Source: Desulfobacterales bacterium
GTDB taxonomy: Bacteria > Desulfobacterota > Desulfobacteria > Desulfobacterales > C00003060
DNA length: 7,560 nt
Reading direction: 5' to 3'
Assembly: GCA_030613145.1 (NCBI GenBank)
Contig: JAUWMM010000078.1
Location: 1 to 7,560, forward strand
Shown here: piece after piece, positions 1 to 6,517 of the stretch
Layout of the letters: every line of letters starts with the position of its first letter
Position numbering within the stretch: the first letter of the stretch is position 1
The notes under the pieces: generated by a model
The model's input: the letters and a program-made list of their open reading frames with translations, nothing else
Told to the model about the DNA's origin: nothing
Databases searched by the model: none
Translations under genes and position numbers: made by a program

Positions 1-63
1 TTGAGCTATACACGACGACACAAATAGTTGCGCATTGAACGCGTCGCTGTGCTCGTTCCTTTC

Positions 64-139
64 GTAGGGGCGGGGTTTATCCCCGCCCGAGAAACCGGAT
101 CTCTGCAGCCATGCGGGCGGGCATGAAGCCCGCCCCTAC
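64..139. repeat. GC-rich twin-hairpin palindromic repeat
   Basis: The ends are an 11-bp perfect inverted repeat, GTAGGGGCGGG at 64-74 and CCCGCCCCTAC at 129-139. Each end is also a hairpin of its own: GGGCGGGG/CCCCGCCC (68-75 with 81-88) and GGGCGGGC/GCCCGCCC (115-122 with 128-135), both with 5-nt loops, separated by 26 nt. This is the build of a dispersed REP/MITE-like intergenic element. It lies about 70 bp beyond the stop of the minus-strand exonuclease gene and could help end that transcript, but no U-run follows. The rest of positions 1-208 shows no convincing gene or RNA. Confidence 0.7.
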
Positions 140-208
140 ATCTCCGATTCTCTCCTGTGCTCCAAAATGCGTAACGATTAATGACGCCATGTATAACAGA
201 GCCTCGGT

Positions 209-1069
209 TCACCAATAACCATGACTCATAAACTCAGCTCTCTTCTCAATCTTGATCCGCTCAATAGTCTCCAAGTCGCCCTTGAATGGAATTTCTTGAA
301 GAACCGGGTCCGGCAACTTATTGGTTTCAAGAAACGGTGTATCCTTAAGCTTCTGATTGTACGCCATCACCATCAAGGTTTCAAGGCTGACAATATCTTG
401 ACTGTTATACGCAAAAAGGGTTTCAAGCGCCTTCTGATTTTCCTTTAGCTGATAATCGTTCCACAAAAGGACAGCGTCATAGCCGTCAAGGCCGGTCAAC
501 TCACCCCGGTCAATACCAGCCTGAGTTTCACAACCCTTAAGTCCGCCTGAAAAACCAACACTACCAAGAACGTAGCGCAAATCAATATGTGTCTGGTCCA
601 TGGTTAGACCCATGTTGCTACGGATGAACGGTATGTCGAAGCATTTACCATTGTATGTGACAATGACCTTGTATTTCTCAATATCCGCTCTGAAGTCATC
701 AAGGTTCTGTCCTCTGACATAATGAAATATGGTCGTTCCGTCATAAAGACCAATCATCGTAATGTCGTTAAACATTCCATCCAAACCGGTGGTTTCAATG
801 TCCAGATATGCAGTTGAGTGTCTGAATTCAGGGAACAGTCGCCATTGAAGTTTTGAGGGTAACAGGTCGGCGAAGTAGTTGGGATTGTCGTTCTCAAGAT
901 GTTTTCTTGATTCGTCGAGATATTTTTGGAGAGATTCTAATCGTTTCGGGGATAGTCTAACTGGGTAGGACTCAACAAATGCATCCCAACTGCTGATGCC
1001 ATGTGCCCATAAGCGTTTCTCGGTTATTGCGCCTATACCAGGTATATGGAGAAAAGTATTTCGCAGCAT
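209..1069 (-). CDS. YprB-like RNase H-fold DEDDy exonuclease
   Basis: This is a predicted 3'-5' exonuclease of the COG3359/YprB type (RNase_H_2), 286 aa from the ATG at 1069. The N-terminus carries a helix-hairpin-helix-like motif (IPGIGAITEKRLWAHGI), followed by the nuclease domain. Exo I is DIETTGL (D90, E92), Exo II is YNGKCFDIPFI (D145), and Exo III is YNSQDIVSL (Y221, D225), so all four acidic residues and the DEDDy tyrosine are present. Nucleic acid substrate is expected from the family; which one is unknown. An in-frame TTG at 1078 would add three residues. Neither start has a good Shine-Dalgarno, and ATG followed by LRNTF fits the usual start of the family as I remember it. It lies 31 bp downstream of the DUF3467 gene on the same strand, probably co-transcribed. 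No signal peptide or membrane segment is seen. Confidence 0.85.
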   Translation of the reverse strand: MLRNTFLHIPGIGAITEKRLWAHGISSWDAFVESYPVRLSPKRLESLQKYLDESRKHLENDNPNYFADLLPSKLQWRLFPEFRHSTAYLDIETTGLDGMFNDITMIGLYDGTTIFHYVRGQNLDDFRADIEKYKVIVTYNGKCFDIPFIRSNMGLTMDQTHIDLRYVLGSVGFSGGLKGCETQAGIDRGELTGLDGYDAVLLWNDYQLKENQKALETLFAYNSQDIVSLETLMVMAYNQKLKDTPFLETNKLPDPVLQEIPFKGDLETIERIKIEKRAEFMSHGYW

Positions 1070-1100
1070 GAGGACCAATAACCCTAATTCTCAGGAAGTC

Positions 1101-1379
1101 TTATTGAATTGTTACTTTGGGTTCTTCTGCTGGTTGAACAGCACCAAATTTCTGTTCATATTTCTCAACATTTGTGTGTAATGCATTTAGAATTCTTTTC
1201 ATATGCCCCGGACTCACAATAACTCTTGAAGTGACCGTACCCCATGGAGGAGTTATCATAATAAAGTCCATGATGAACTCTTCTCTTGAATGGGTAACTA
1301 TCATGTTGTTAGCATAGACACCCCTTTTTGTCTCTGGGGTGAACTCTACCTTAACCTCTTGTTGCTTAATATCAGGCAT
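1101..1379 (-). CDS. DUF3467 domain protein
   Basis: A 92-aa protein matching the DUF3467 family by its central pattern: a FIMDFIMITPPWGTVTSRV strand segment followed by SPGHMKRILNALHTNVEKYE. The family is small, soluble and without a known biochemical role, so none is assigned. The reading frame stays open upstream to 1427, but the ATG at 1379 is preceded by GAGGAG ten bases away, which fixes the start there. It sits between the hybrid kinase (88 bp upstream) and the exonuclease (31 bp downstream), all on the minus strand. The C-terminus is a short low-complexity tail (AVQPAEEPKVTIQ). No membrane helix or signal peptide is seen. Family assignment is from memory of the motif. Confidence 0.8.
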   Translation of the reverse strand: MPDIKQQEVKVEFTPETKRGVYANNMIVTHSREEFIMDFIMITPPWGTVTSRVIVSPGHMKRILNALHTNVEKYEQKFGAVQPAEEPKVTIQ

Positions 1380-1389
1380 GGTTTTTTCA

Positions 1390-1395
1390 CTCCTC
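1390..1395 (-). promoter_or_regulatory. Ribosome binding site of the DUF3467 gene
   Basis: GAGGAG on the minus strand, 10 nt before the ATG at 1379. It decides that start over the upstream in-frame ATG at 1427. Confidence 0.7.
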
Positions 1396-1407
1396 ACACG
1401 CAAATTG

Positions 1408-1427
1408 TTACCCAAGACGTTGGGCAA
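1408..1427. other. Hairpin between kinase and DUF3467 genes
   Basis: TTACCCAA (1408-1415) and TTGGGCAA (1420-1427) form an 8-bp stem with one G-T wobble on the minus-strand RNA, closed by a 4-nt loop. It lies in the 88-bp gap between the kinase stop and the DUF3467 start. No strong U-run follows on either strand, so it is at best a weak terminator, attenuator or processing site that could lower expression of the two downstream genes. Confidence 0.35.
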
Positions 1428-1467
1428 TTACTTCTTCGGAGGCGATATTAGGAATAAAGAATTCAGC

Positions 1468-3222
1468 CTATTTCTTGCCCAAAATCTCCATTATCTTTTC
1501 TGACAGCAGTTTTATCATGAATGGTTTCTGAATAAAACCATTGCAGCCTCGTTTCAATATCTCGGTGGCCTCACCCTCTATGCTGTAGCCACTTGAAAGC
1601 AGGACTTTTATATCCGGGTCAATCTTTTTCAGCCGGTCATAGGTCTCACCGCCACCCATATCGGGCATAACCATGTCTAATACTATTATGTCTATCTCAG
1701 CTTTCCTCTTTCTGTAAACCTTGATAGCATCTTTTCCGCCCTTAGCCGTTAGCACACGGTAATCCATGGTCTCCAGCAAATCCCTTCCTACTTCCAGGAT
1801 GACCTCTTCATCGTCCACCAGCAAAACGGTCCCGGTCCCTTTAATGACACGTCCGGATGTTTTTATAACCTTTCGGGCCTTTTTTTTCGATGCTGGAAGA
1901 TAAATACTGAATGTAGTCCCCTTACGCCTCTTTGACTCAACATCAATATATCCACCGTGGCCCCTGATTATGCCGTAAACAGAAGCCAAACCCAGACCCG
2001 TGCCTCGCCCCCTCTCCTTGGTTGTAAAAAACGGATCAAAGATCTGTTCCATCGTTTTTTTGTGCATTCCTGTGCCGCTGTCTGACACCGTTAACAGAAC
2101 ATAGTTGCCAGGCTTTGGTTCATAGAGCTTTTCCTGCATATCTTCGTGGGAAACATTGAAGGTCTTAAGGATAAGTTCCCCACCGGCGGTCATGGCATCT
2201 GCGGCGTTTACAAACAGATTCAAAAGCACCAGCTCAATTTGACCGCGGTCTGCCTCTATGGCAAAAAGGTCATGTGCCAGTTCTCGATTGATCGAAATAT
2301 CCTTCCTTGTCCTGCCAAAGGTGTCAGAGGTCTCTTGTACCAGGTCATTAAGGTCAACAGGCTTGACTTCGTACTTGCCCTTCCTTGCATATCCGAGCAG
2401 ATGCGAGGTAAGCCTGGCTCCACTTTGAACCTGTTTTTCAATGGTCTTTAAGCGCTCATAATGCCGGTGTGTGGGCTTCATATCCATGAGCATTAAGGAT
2501 GCGCCGCCCTGGATACCCGTGAGAAGGTTGTTAAAGTCGTGGGCAATGCCGCCTGCCAAAGTGCCGATGGCTTCTAATCTCTGGGCCCGTTGGAGCTTTG
2601 CTTCAAGCTCATTTTTTTCTTTCTCAGCTCGCTTGCGCTCGGTGACGTCCCTTGCCATTTCTATAACACCAATTATCTCCCCCTTGCTGTTGCTCAGTGG
2701 CACTGCGGTTTTTTCCCAGTAGCTTTCGCCTTGAATACTTGCTAACTCAGCATGATACTTGGTGCACGCCTCGATCTGTCCTGTATTCATAGCCGCTATG
2801 CTATTACAATCCTTACAGATTTTTTCTTGATGCGCAAAGGCCTTGTAACAAAGTTGACCAACTGCGTCTGGGTTCATCTCGCATGCCACTTTATTTGCCC
2901 AAACAACCTTGAAGTCATTGTTAATTTGAAATATCGCATGAGGCAAATTATTAACGATAATCTGTAGTTGTGCCTCGCTTTTTTCCAGCGCCGCCTCTGC
3001 CCGCTTGCGATCTTCTATTTCGATGCGCAATTGCTCATTTGCCTCTGCAAGTTCAGCGGTGCGCTCCTCAACCCGTCGTTCCAGTTCGTCGTGGGCTTTT
3101 TGTACAGCCTCTTTTGCGAGATAAAGGTTGCGTGACTTATCTTCGATCAATTTTTCGAGGATATTAACCTTTTGCTCTGCTCGCCTTAATTTTTTTTCAA
3201 GAATTTCCTGTTTCGTAAACAA
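1468..3222 (-). CDS. H-NOX-associated PAS hybrid histidine kinase
   Basis: A 584-aa cytosolic hybrid sensor kinase with no membrane segment. In order: a charged coiled-coil signalling helix (about 1-85), a PAS domain (about 85-195), HisKA with [11 protein letters not shown] (phospho-acceptor H228), HATPase_c with N box N339, G1 box DSGTGM (381-386), F box FDPFF and G2 box GRGTGLGL (405-412), then a C-terminal receiver with acidic pair D470/D471, phospho-acceptor D516, S543/S544 and K566. All catalytic residues are present. The PAS holds five cysteines (C114, C125, C136, C139, C153), including a CxxC. The start is TTG at 3222, two bases after the H-NOX stop, with GAGGA nine bases upstream; the next Met is inside the PAS domain. 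Adjacent H-NOX proteins are known to control histidine kinases in an NO-dependent way, so H-NOX is the likely partner (inference). Whether phosphate passes from D516 to another regulator cannot be told. Confidence 0.93.
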   Translation of the reverse strand: MFTKQEILEKKLRRAEQKVNILEKLIEDKSRNLYLAKEAVQKAHDELERRVEERTAELAEANEQLRIEIEDRKRAEAALEKSEAQLQIIVNNLPHAIFQINNDFKVVWANKVACEMNPDAVGQLCYKAFAHQEKICKDCNSIAAMNTGQIEACTKYHAELASIQGESYWEKTAVPLSNSKGEIIGVIEMARDVTERKRAEKEKNELEAKLQRAQRLEAIGTLAGGIAHDFNNLLTGIQGGASLMLMDMKPTHRHYERLKTIEKQVQSGARLTSHLLGYARKGKYEVKPVDLNDLVQETSDTFGRTRKDISINRELAHDLFAIEADRGQIELVLLNLFVNAADAMTAGGELILKTFNVSHEDMQEKLYEPKPGNYVLLTVSDSGTGMHKKTMEQIFDPFFTTKERGRGTGLGLASVYGIIRGHGGYIDVESKRRKGTTFSIYLPASKKKARKVIKTSGRVIKGTGTVLLVDDEEVILEVGRDLLETMDYRVLTAKGGKDAIKVYRKRKAEIDIIVLDMVMPDMGGGETYDRLKKIDPDIKVLLSSGYSIEGEATEILKRGCNGFIQKPFMIKLLSEKIMEILGKK

Positions 3223-3224
3223 GA

Positions 3225-3785
3225 TCAGTTATCCTCAGACTTATGGCTGAATGTGAGATCGAATTCGCACACATCTTCTCCATTTAACATGCAGCGGGTC
3301 TGCCTGTACTGGATTGGGGTATTATAGTAGTCTCCAACACCCTCAATCAACCCTTCCATAAATTTACACAATTTGCGTTCTGAACGGTATTCCATAATAA
3401 GTCGGCCAGAGTCAGGTTCCCTTAAAACAAAACCAGGTGGCTTTGCATCTTCCCAAAGTTTTTTTACTTCAAGATGGATGATATTATCAACGGTTTTTAG
3501 GAAATCCCTGGGGTGTTTATAGGGTGTAACAAAATCCGGGAATTTTTCCGCCAGTATTGGAATACAAAATCTGCCAAATTTTCGCAGAAGCTCAGGCAAA
3601 GCAATACCCGACTTTTCCACCCCCTTTGACACAATGGCCATCAAATCTGAGTCCGGATAACTCCCGGGTCCCACAAAAGGTCCCTTGGTCTCAAGGCTAC
3701 CCTCATTTAGGATTTCCTCATATACCTTATCACCCCAGTTTTCCGATACAAATTGTTCCAGCAAATTAAAAATAATTCCTTTCAT
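3225..3785 (-). CDS. H-NOX (HNOB) haem nitric-oxide sensor
   Basis: A stand-alone 186-aa H-NOX protein, the usual length. Haem-binding signatures are the proximal H104 (HLEVKKLW), P117 in the following PP pair, and Y133-x-S135-x-R137, which holds the haem propionates. Recalled alignment to the O2-binding Thermoanaerobacter protein puts L9, C74 and F142 where that protein has W9, N74 and Y140. Without the distal tyrosine network, NO-selective binding is expected. C140, C165 and C173 match the cysteines of the zinc site known in Shewanella/Vibrio H-NOX. An in-frame GTG at 3791 lies one base from the Shine-Dalgarno, too close; ATG at 3785 follows AAGGGAG by seven bases. The stop is 2 bp before the hybrid kinase start, so the two are translationally linked. 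It should be a cytosolic regulator of that kinase. Confidence 0.95.
   Translation of the reverse strand: MKGIIFNLLEQFVSENWGDKVYEEILNEGSLETKGPFVGPGSYPDSDLMAIVSKGVEKSGIALPELLRKFGRFCIPILAEKFPDFVTPYKHPRDFLKTVDNIIHLEVKKLWEDAKPPGFVLREPDSGRLIMEYRSERKLCKFMEGLIEGVGDYYNTPIQYRQTRCMLNGEDVCEFDLTFSHKSEDN
3232..3236 (-). promoter_or_regulatory. Ribosome binding site of the hybrid kinase, inside the H-NOX gene
   Basis: GAGGA lies within the last codons of the H-NOX gene, nine bases before a TTG start. It supports the non-ATG start and suggests translational coupling. Confidence 0.6.
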
Positions 3786-3792
3786 TTTCACA

Positions 3793-3799
3793 CTCCCTT
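3793..3799 (-). promoter_or_regulatory. Ribosome binding site of the H-NOX gene
   Basis: AAGGGAG on the minus strand, seven bases before the ATG at 3785 and only one base before an in-frame GTG at 3791. The spacing selects the ATG. Confidence 0.75.
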
Positions 3800-3882
3800 A
3801 TGTGTTATCCATTCAAAGCCTGCTAGAAACAGATGCAGGGGGGGCGCATCTTAATTAATTATTGTCGTTGATGAGACCTGGG

Positions 3883-4112
3883 TTGAGCGGTTCAACGTTC
3901 ACGGTTCCCGGTTGAAGAGCCCTAACTGGCTGTTAGCAAAAGGATGACGCGTCAATAAAGAAAGTTCACCGTTCAAAGTTCATAGGTTCAAAGGTTGTCA
4001 ACCCTGAACCGTGAACCCTGAACCCTTGTAAAGTAGACTATAACCTTTGAACCCTGGTCGCCTCTGGCGCCGCCGAAGGCGGGTAAACCTTGAACCCTGA
4101 ACCTGGAACCGA
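3883..4112. repeat. GTTC/GAAC intergenic repeat array with inverted symmetry
   Basis: This fills most of the 368-bp non-coding region between the divergent H-NOX and cheR starts. The left half is rich in GGTTCA/GGTTGA words and the right half in their complements (TGAACC). Exact pairs include GTTCACGGTTC (3897-3907) with GAACCGTGAAC (4006-4016), and GGTTCAAAGGTT (3985-3996) with AACCTTTGAACC (4042-4053). GAACCCTGAACC occurs as a direct repeat at 4013-4024 and 4092-4103. A central dyad is GGTTC-aaa-GGTT-gtc-AACC-ct-GAACC (3985-4010). Flanks 3786-3882 and 4113-4153 show no certain promoter. The array can fold into a long imperfect hairpin. Its role is unknown; similar GAACC-rich spacers recur in deltaproteobacterial genomes, from memory. 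Confidence 0.75.
4059..4082. repeat. Two adjacent small GC hairpins inside the repeat array
   Basis: CGCC-TCT-GGCG (4059-4069) is directly followed by CCGCC-GAA-GGCGG (4070-4082). These are perfect stems with 3-nt loops, placed inside the GAACC repeats as a distinct unit. No U-run follows, so this is not a typical terminator. Confidence 0.55.
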
Positions 4113-4153
4113 TCACTTTAGGTTGAAATTAGCACTGACTATTGATAAGTGAC

Positions 4154-4984
4154 ATGATATTCACGGAGTTATCAGACAGGGATTTTAGGCGTTTTAGCGT
4201 ATTGGTTTATGAAAAGTGCGGGATCAATCTACATGACGGAAAAAAAGAGCTGGTCCGGGCCCGCCTGTCCAAGCGGTTGCGAGAGGGGAATTTTAAGGAT
4301 TTCAAAACTTACTATCGATTTGTGGCCGAAGACGAGAGTGGGAACGAACTGGTTCGGATGCTGGATGCTATCTCAACCAACCTGACTAGCTTTTTTCGGG
4401 AAAAAAAGCACTTTGATTTTCTAAAGGAGACAGTGTTTCCATCCTATATTGTTGAAAAAAGAAACTCTCGCAAACTCCGATTTTGGAGTGCAGGATGTTC
4501 AAGTGGAGAGGAGCCCTATTCTCTGGCCATATGGTTATTGGAATATTTTAATGAAAGCTTGCCTTTTGATGTGAAAATTCTGGCTACTGATATCTCCACA
4601 AAGGCTTTGGCGCTTGCTCAAAGGGGGGTGTATACTTCAAAAAGGCTTGCTAATATGCCGATACTTTTTCCCAGGAAATATTTTCAGCGGGGTTATGGCA
4701 GCCAGGATGGCCATGTCAGGGTAAAGCAGTCGTTAAGAGAACTCATTGAATTCAAACGATTTAATCTCATGGCCCCCTTTCCCTTCAAAGAGGTCTTCAA
4801 TGTCATTTTTTGCCGAAACGTGATGATCTACTTTGATAAAAAAACCCAGCAGGCGCTGGTCGATAAATTCTATGAGTCTCTTTCACATGGTGGCTATCTG
4901 TTTGTAGGACACTCGGAAAGTCTGACCGGCATTCGTCGCAAGTTTGGATACGTAATGCCAAGTATATATCGCAAACGAGGTTGA
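4154..4984 (+). CDS. cheR: CheR-type chemoreceptor protein-glutamate methyltransferase
   Basis: SAM-dependent methyltransferase that adds methyl esters to receptor glutamates during chemotactic adaptation. It is 276 aa from ATG 4154, normal for CheR. Numbered from this ATG, the N-terminal helical CheR_N domain (about 1-70) has GINLHDGKKELVRARLSKR. The catalytic domain follows with TNLTSFFRE (75-83), the SAM-binding WSAGCSSGEEPYSLAI (111-126), ATD (144-146), FNLM, VIFCRNVMIYFD (217-228) and GHSESL. No fused PAS, TPR or receptor-tethering tail is seen. A TTG at 4142 in frame would add four residues; neither start has a clear Shine-Dalgarno, so the start is uncertain. It is the first gene of a tight cluster, with cheX 13 bp downstream. 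Its receptor substrates are not encoded in the window. Confidence 0.93.
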   Translation: MIFTELSDRDFRRFSVLVYEKCGINLHDGKKELVRARLSKRLREGNFKDFKTYYRFVAEDESGNELVRMLDAISTNLTSFFREKKHFDFLKETVFPSYIVEKRNSRKLRFWSAGCSSGEEPYSLAIWLLEYFNESLPFDVKILATDISTKALALAQRGVYTSKRLANMPILFPRKYFQRGYGSQDGHVRVKQSLRELIEFKRFNLMAPFPFKEVFNVIFCRNVMIYFDKKTQQALVDKFYESLSHGGYLFVGHSESLTGIRRKFGYVMPSIYRKRG

Positions 4985-4987
4985 AGT

Positions 4988-4992
4988 GGAGG
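4988..4992 (+). promoter_or_regulatory. Ribosome binding site of the first cheX
   Basis: GGAGG lies five bases before the ATG at 4998 and two bases before another ATG at 4995. An in-frame GTG at 4986 lies before it and is excluded. The spacing favours 4998. Confidence 0.65.
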
Positions 4993-4997
4993 CAATG

Positions 4998-5447
4998 ATG
5001 AAAAGGGAAGAGATACAAAGGGCAGTTAGGGAGACTGTTCCCCGTGTGTTCGAGGAGATGTATTTTATGTTCACTGAGCCTATTGTAGAAGACGACCCAG
5101 CGTTTTTTTCTCCTGAATCGTGTTTCAAGGCCAGTATTGCGGTGAAGAATAGTTCGGAGTTCCTTGTGTTCTATGGTTCTGAAAAATTAGTAAAGGGTAT
5201 GGCCACCAATCTCTTAGGCAAAGATAAACCGATTAAAGAGACTGATCTTGTCGATATATTTAAAGAGTCTGCCAACGTGATTGCCGGAAATGTTGTAACA
5301 AACTTATCCCTTGACGGCAGTGTCGGCCTGAATGTGCCGGTGGCGGAAAGGCTTGGAGATTGCTCAGAACTGCAGAGTGCGCAAGGCATTGTTTTCAACA
5401 TTGACGATGCGTTTTTCAAGGTGTCTATTGTCACTTCAGAGAGTTGA
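4998..5447 (+). CDS. cheX: CheX/CheC-family CheY-P phosphatase, first paralogue
   Basis: A 149-aa CheX-like protein. CheX dephosphorylates CheY-P, ending the motor signal in bacteria that lack CheZ. The signature DxxxExxN is intact as D86, E90, N93 (DIFKESAN), followed by VIAGN and a proline about 21 residues later (NVP), close to the CheC/CheX active-site pattern. E90 and N93 are the predicted catalytic pair. The start at 4998 is set by the upstream GGAGG. It sits 13 bp after cheR and 17 bp before a second cheX, which points to one transcript. A weaker point is that sequence outside the motif is divergent, so it may prefer a receiver other than the local CheY, including the one on the hybrid kinase. 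Soluble; no membrane segment. Confidence 0.85.
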   Translation: MKREEIQRAVRETVPRVFEEMYFMFTEPIVEDDPAFFSPESCFKASIAVKNSSEFLVFYGSEKLVKGMATNLLGKDKPIKETDLVDIFKESANVIAGNVVTNLSLDGSVGLNVPVAERLGDCSELQSAQGIVFNIDDAFFKVSIVTSES

Positions 5448-5464
5448 CGGAGGGAGAAATTAAT

Positions 5465-5926
5465 ATGGATGTAAAATTGATCAATCCTTTTATTGATGCG
5501 ACGATGAATGTTCTTGAGACCATGGCTTCCATCAAGGTCCGGCCCGGGAAGCCCTATCTGAAGAAAGACCAGGTGGCCAAGGGGGAGGTTTCAGGCGTGA
5601 TTGGGCTTACTGGTGAAGTCAGTGGCACGCTATCCGTGAGTTTTAGCGAAACGAGCATCCTTTCGCTTGTCTCCAACATGTTCGGAGAGGAAATGAAGGA
5701 AATAGACGAGGAGATCAAGGATGCTGTTGGTGAGATTACCAATATCATCTCGGGGCATGCCAGGAAGAAGCTTGAAGAATCAGGCCGGTCACTGAAGGCG
5801 GCCATCCCCACGGTGATCACGGGAAAGAATCACACCATCACCCACATAACCCCTTACCCTGTCATGGCTGTCGAGTTTAGCACGGATAATGGAGGGTTTA
5901 CGATTGAGGTTTGTTTTGAAGAGTGA
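5465..5926 (+). CDS. cheX: CheX CheY-P phosphatase, second paralogue
   Basis: A 153-aa CheX protein. It has the signature DAVGEITN, with D86, E90 and N93, the same numbers as in the preceding paralogue. It continues IISGHARKKLEESG and reaches a proline (AAIP) 22 residues after the asparagine. It is the more typical family member of the two, with N-terminal NPFIDATMNVLETMASIKVRPGKP and the strand pattern GVIGLTGEVSGTLSVSF. The frame opens at a TTG at 5444 that overlaps the previous gene, but ATG 5465 has GGAGGGAG eight bases before it and is preferred. It is predicted to remove phosphate from CheY encoded 95 bp downstream. No transmembrane segment or added domain. Confidence 0.92.
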   Translation: MDVKLINPFIDATMNVLETMASIKVRPGKPYLKKDQVAKGEVSGVIGLTGEVSGTLSVSFSETSILSLVSNMFGEEMKEIDEEIKDAVGEITNIISGHARKKLEESGRSLKAAIPTVITGKNHTITHITPYPVMAVEFSTDNGGFTIEVCFEE

Positions 5927-6021
5927 TGCATTCGTAATAAGTCGTTTTTTCTCAATGTCGTTCAAAAAAACTTTTTACGATTTTGTTAAAAGCAACAGGA
6001 ATTAGAAAGGAGAGATGCATC

Positions 6022-6399
6022 ATGGATCCTGGCATGAAGATATTAGTGGTAGATGATTTTTCCGCCATGCGGCGAATACTGAAAAAAGTTCTCGGTCAGA
6101 TTGGATTTACGAATATCATAGAGGCCGACGATGGAACAACAGCCCTAGACGTTCTTAAGGACAACAAGGTTGACCTGATAGTATCTGATTGGACCATGCC
6201 CAAGATGAGCGGACTGGATTTATTGAAGACTGTGAGGAGCAATGAATCCACAAAAGATACGCCGTTTCTGATGGTCACAGCATCGTCTCAGAAAGATGAC
6301 GTATTTGAGGCCATTCAAGCCGGTGTGAGCAACTACATCGTAAAGCCATTCACCGCTGATACGGTCAAAGAGAAACTGGCGCGAATTTTCAAGGAATAG
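6022..6399 (+). CDS. cheY: CheY single-domain chemotaxis response regulator
   Basis: A 125-aa stand-alone receiver without an output domain, the standard CheY length. The acidic pocket is D11/D12 (VVDDFSAMRRIL), the phospho-acceptor is D56 in SDWTMPKMSGL, the conserved threonine is T86 (MVTASS), the switch aromatic is Y105 and the lysine is K108 (VKPF). SDWTMP closely resembles SDWNMP of classical CheY, which favours a flagellar-motor role over a general single-domain regulator. ATG 6022 is chosen because AAAGGAGAG ends seven bases upstream; the upstream in-frame extension to 5983 has no such support. A 95-bp AT-rich gap separates it from cheX, so it may have its own promoter, though none is clear. 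CheA, its usual kinase, is absent here. No clear terminator follows. Confidence 0.94.
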   Translation: MDPGMKILVVDDFSAMRRILKKVLGQIGFTNIIEADDGTTALDVLKDNKVDLIVSDWTMPKMSGLDLLKTVRSNESTKDTPFLMVTASSQKDDVFEAIQAGVSNYIVKPFTADTVKEKLARIFKE

Positions 6400-6517
6400 C
6401 ACGTTATACGGAATCAGATCTATAATTGGCTAATAGGTGTGCCTGCTTGTGTGTCGAGACCTTTGCAAAACCCATAACAGATACCTGATACCACCCCAAT
6501 TGAAGTATAGGCTGCCG

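Noticed and set aside
6..215. 69-aa minus-strand open frame
   Set aside because: It runs through the palindromic repeat, has no family resemblance and gives an arginine-rich, low-quality sequence.
3786..3882. FNR/HcpR- or NorR-type site before H-NOX
   Set aside because: No TTGAT-N4-ATCAA, TTGTGA pair or GT-N7-AC triplet arrangement could be made out convincingly.
3883..4112. CRISPR array
   Set aside because: Repeats are 6-12 bp, irregularly spaced and in both orientations, with no uniform spacers and no cas gene.
4084..4115. Sigma-28-like promoter before cheR (TAAA ... ACCGATCA)
   Set aside because: The -10 matches 6 of 8, but the TAAA is several bases too far away and the correctly spaced -35 position does not match.
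4883..5128. Antisense open frames over cheR/cheX and other genes
   Set aside because: They are shadows of strongly supported genes in other frames and match no family.
6456..6470. GAGACCTTTGCAAAA as a possible insertion-sequence end
   Set aside because: It faintly recalls IS terminal repeats, but there is no matching opposite end, target duplication or transposase.
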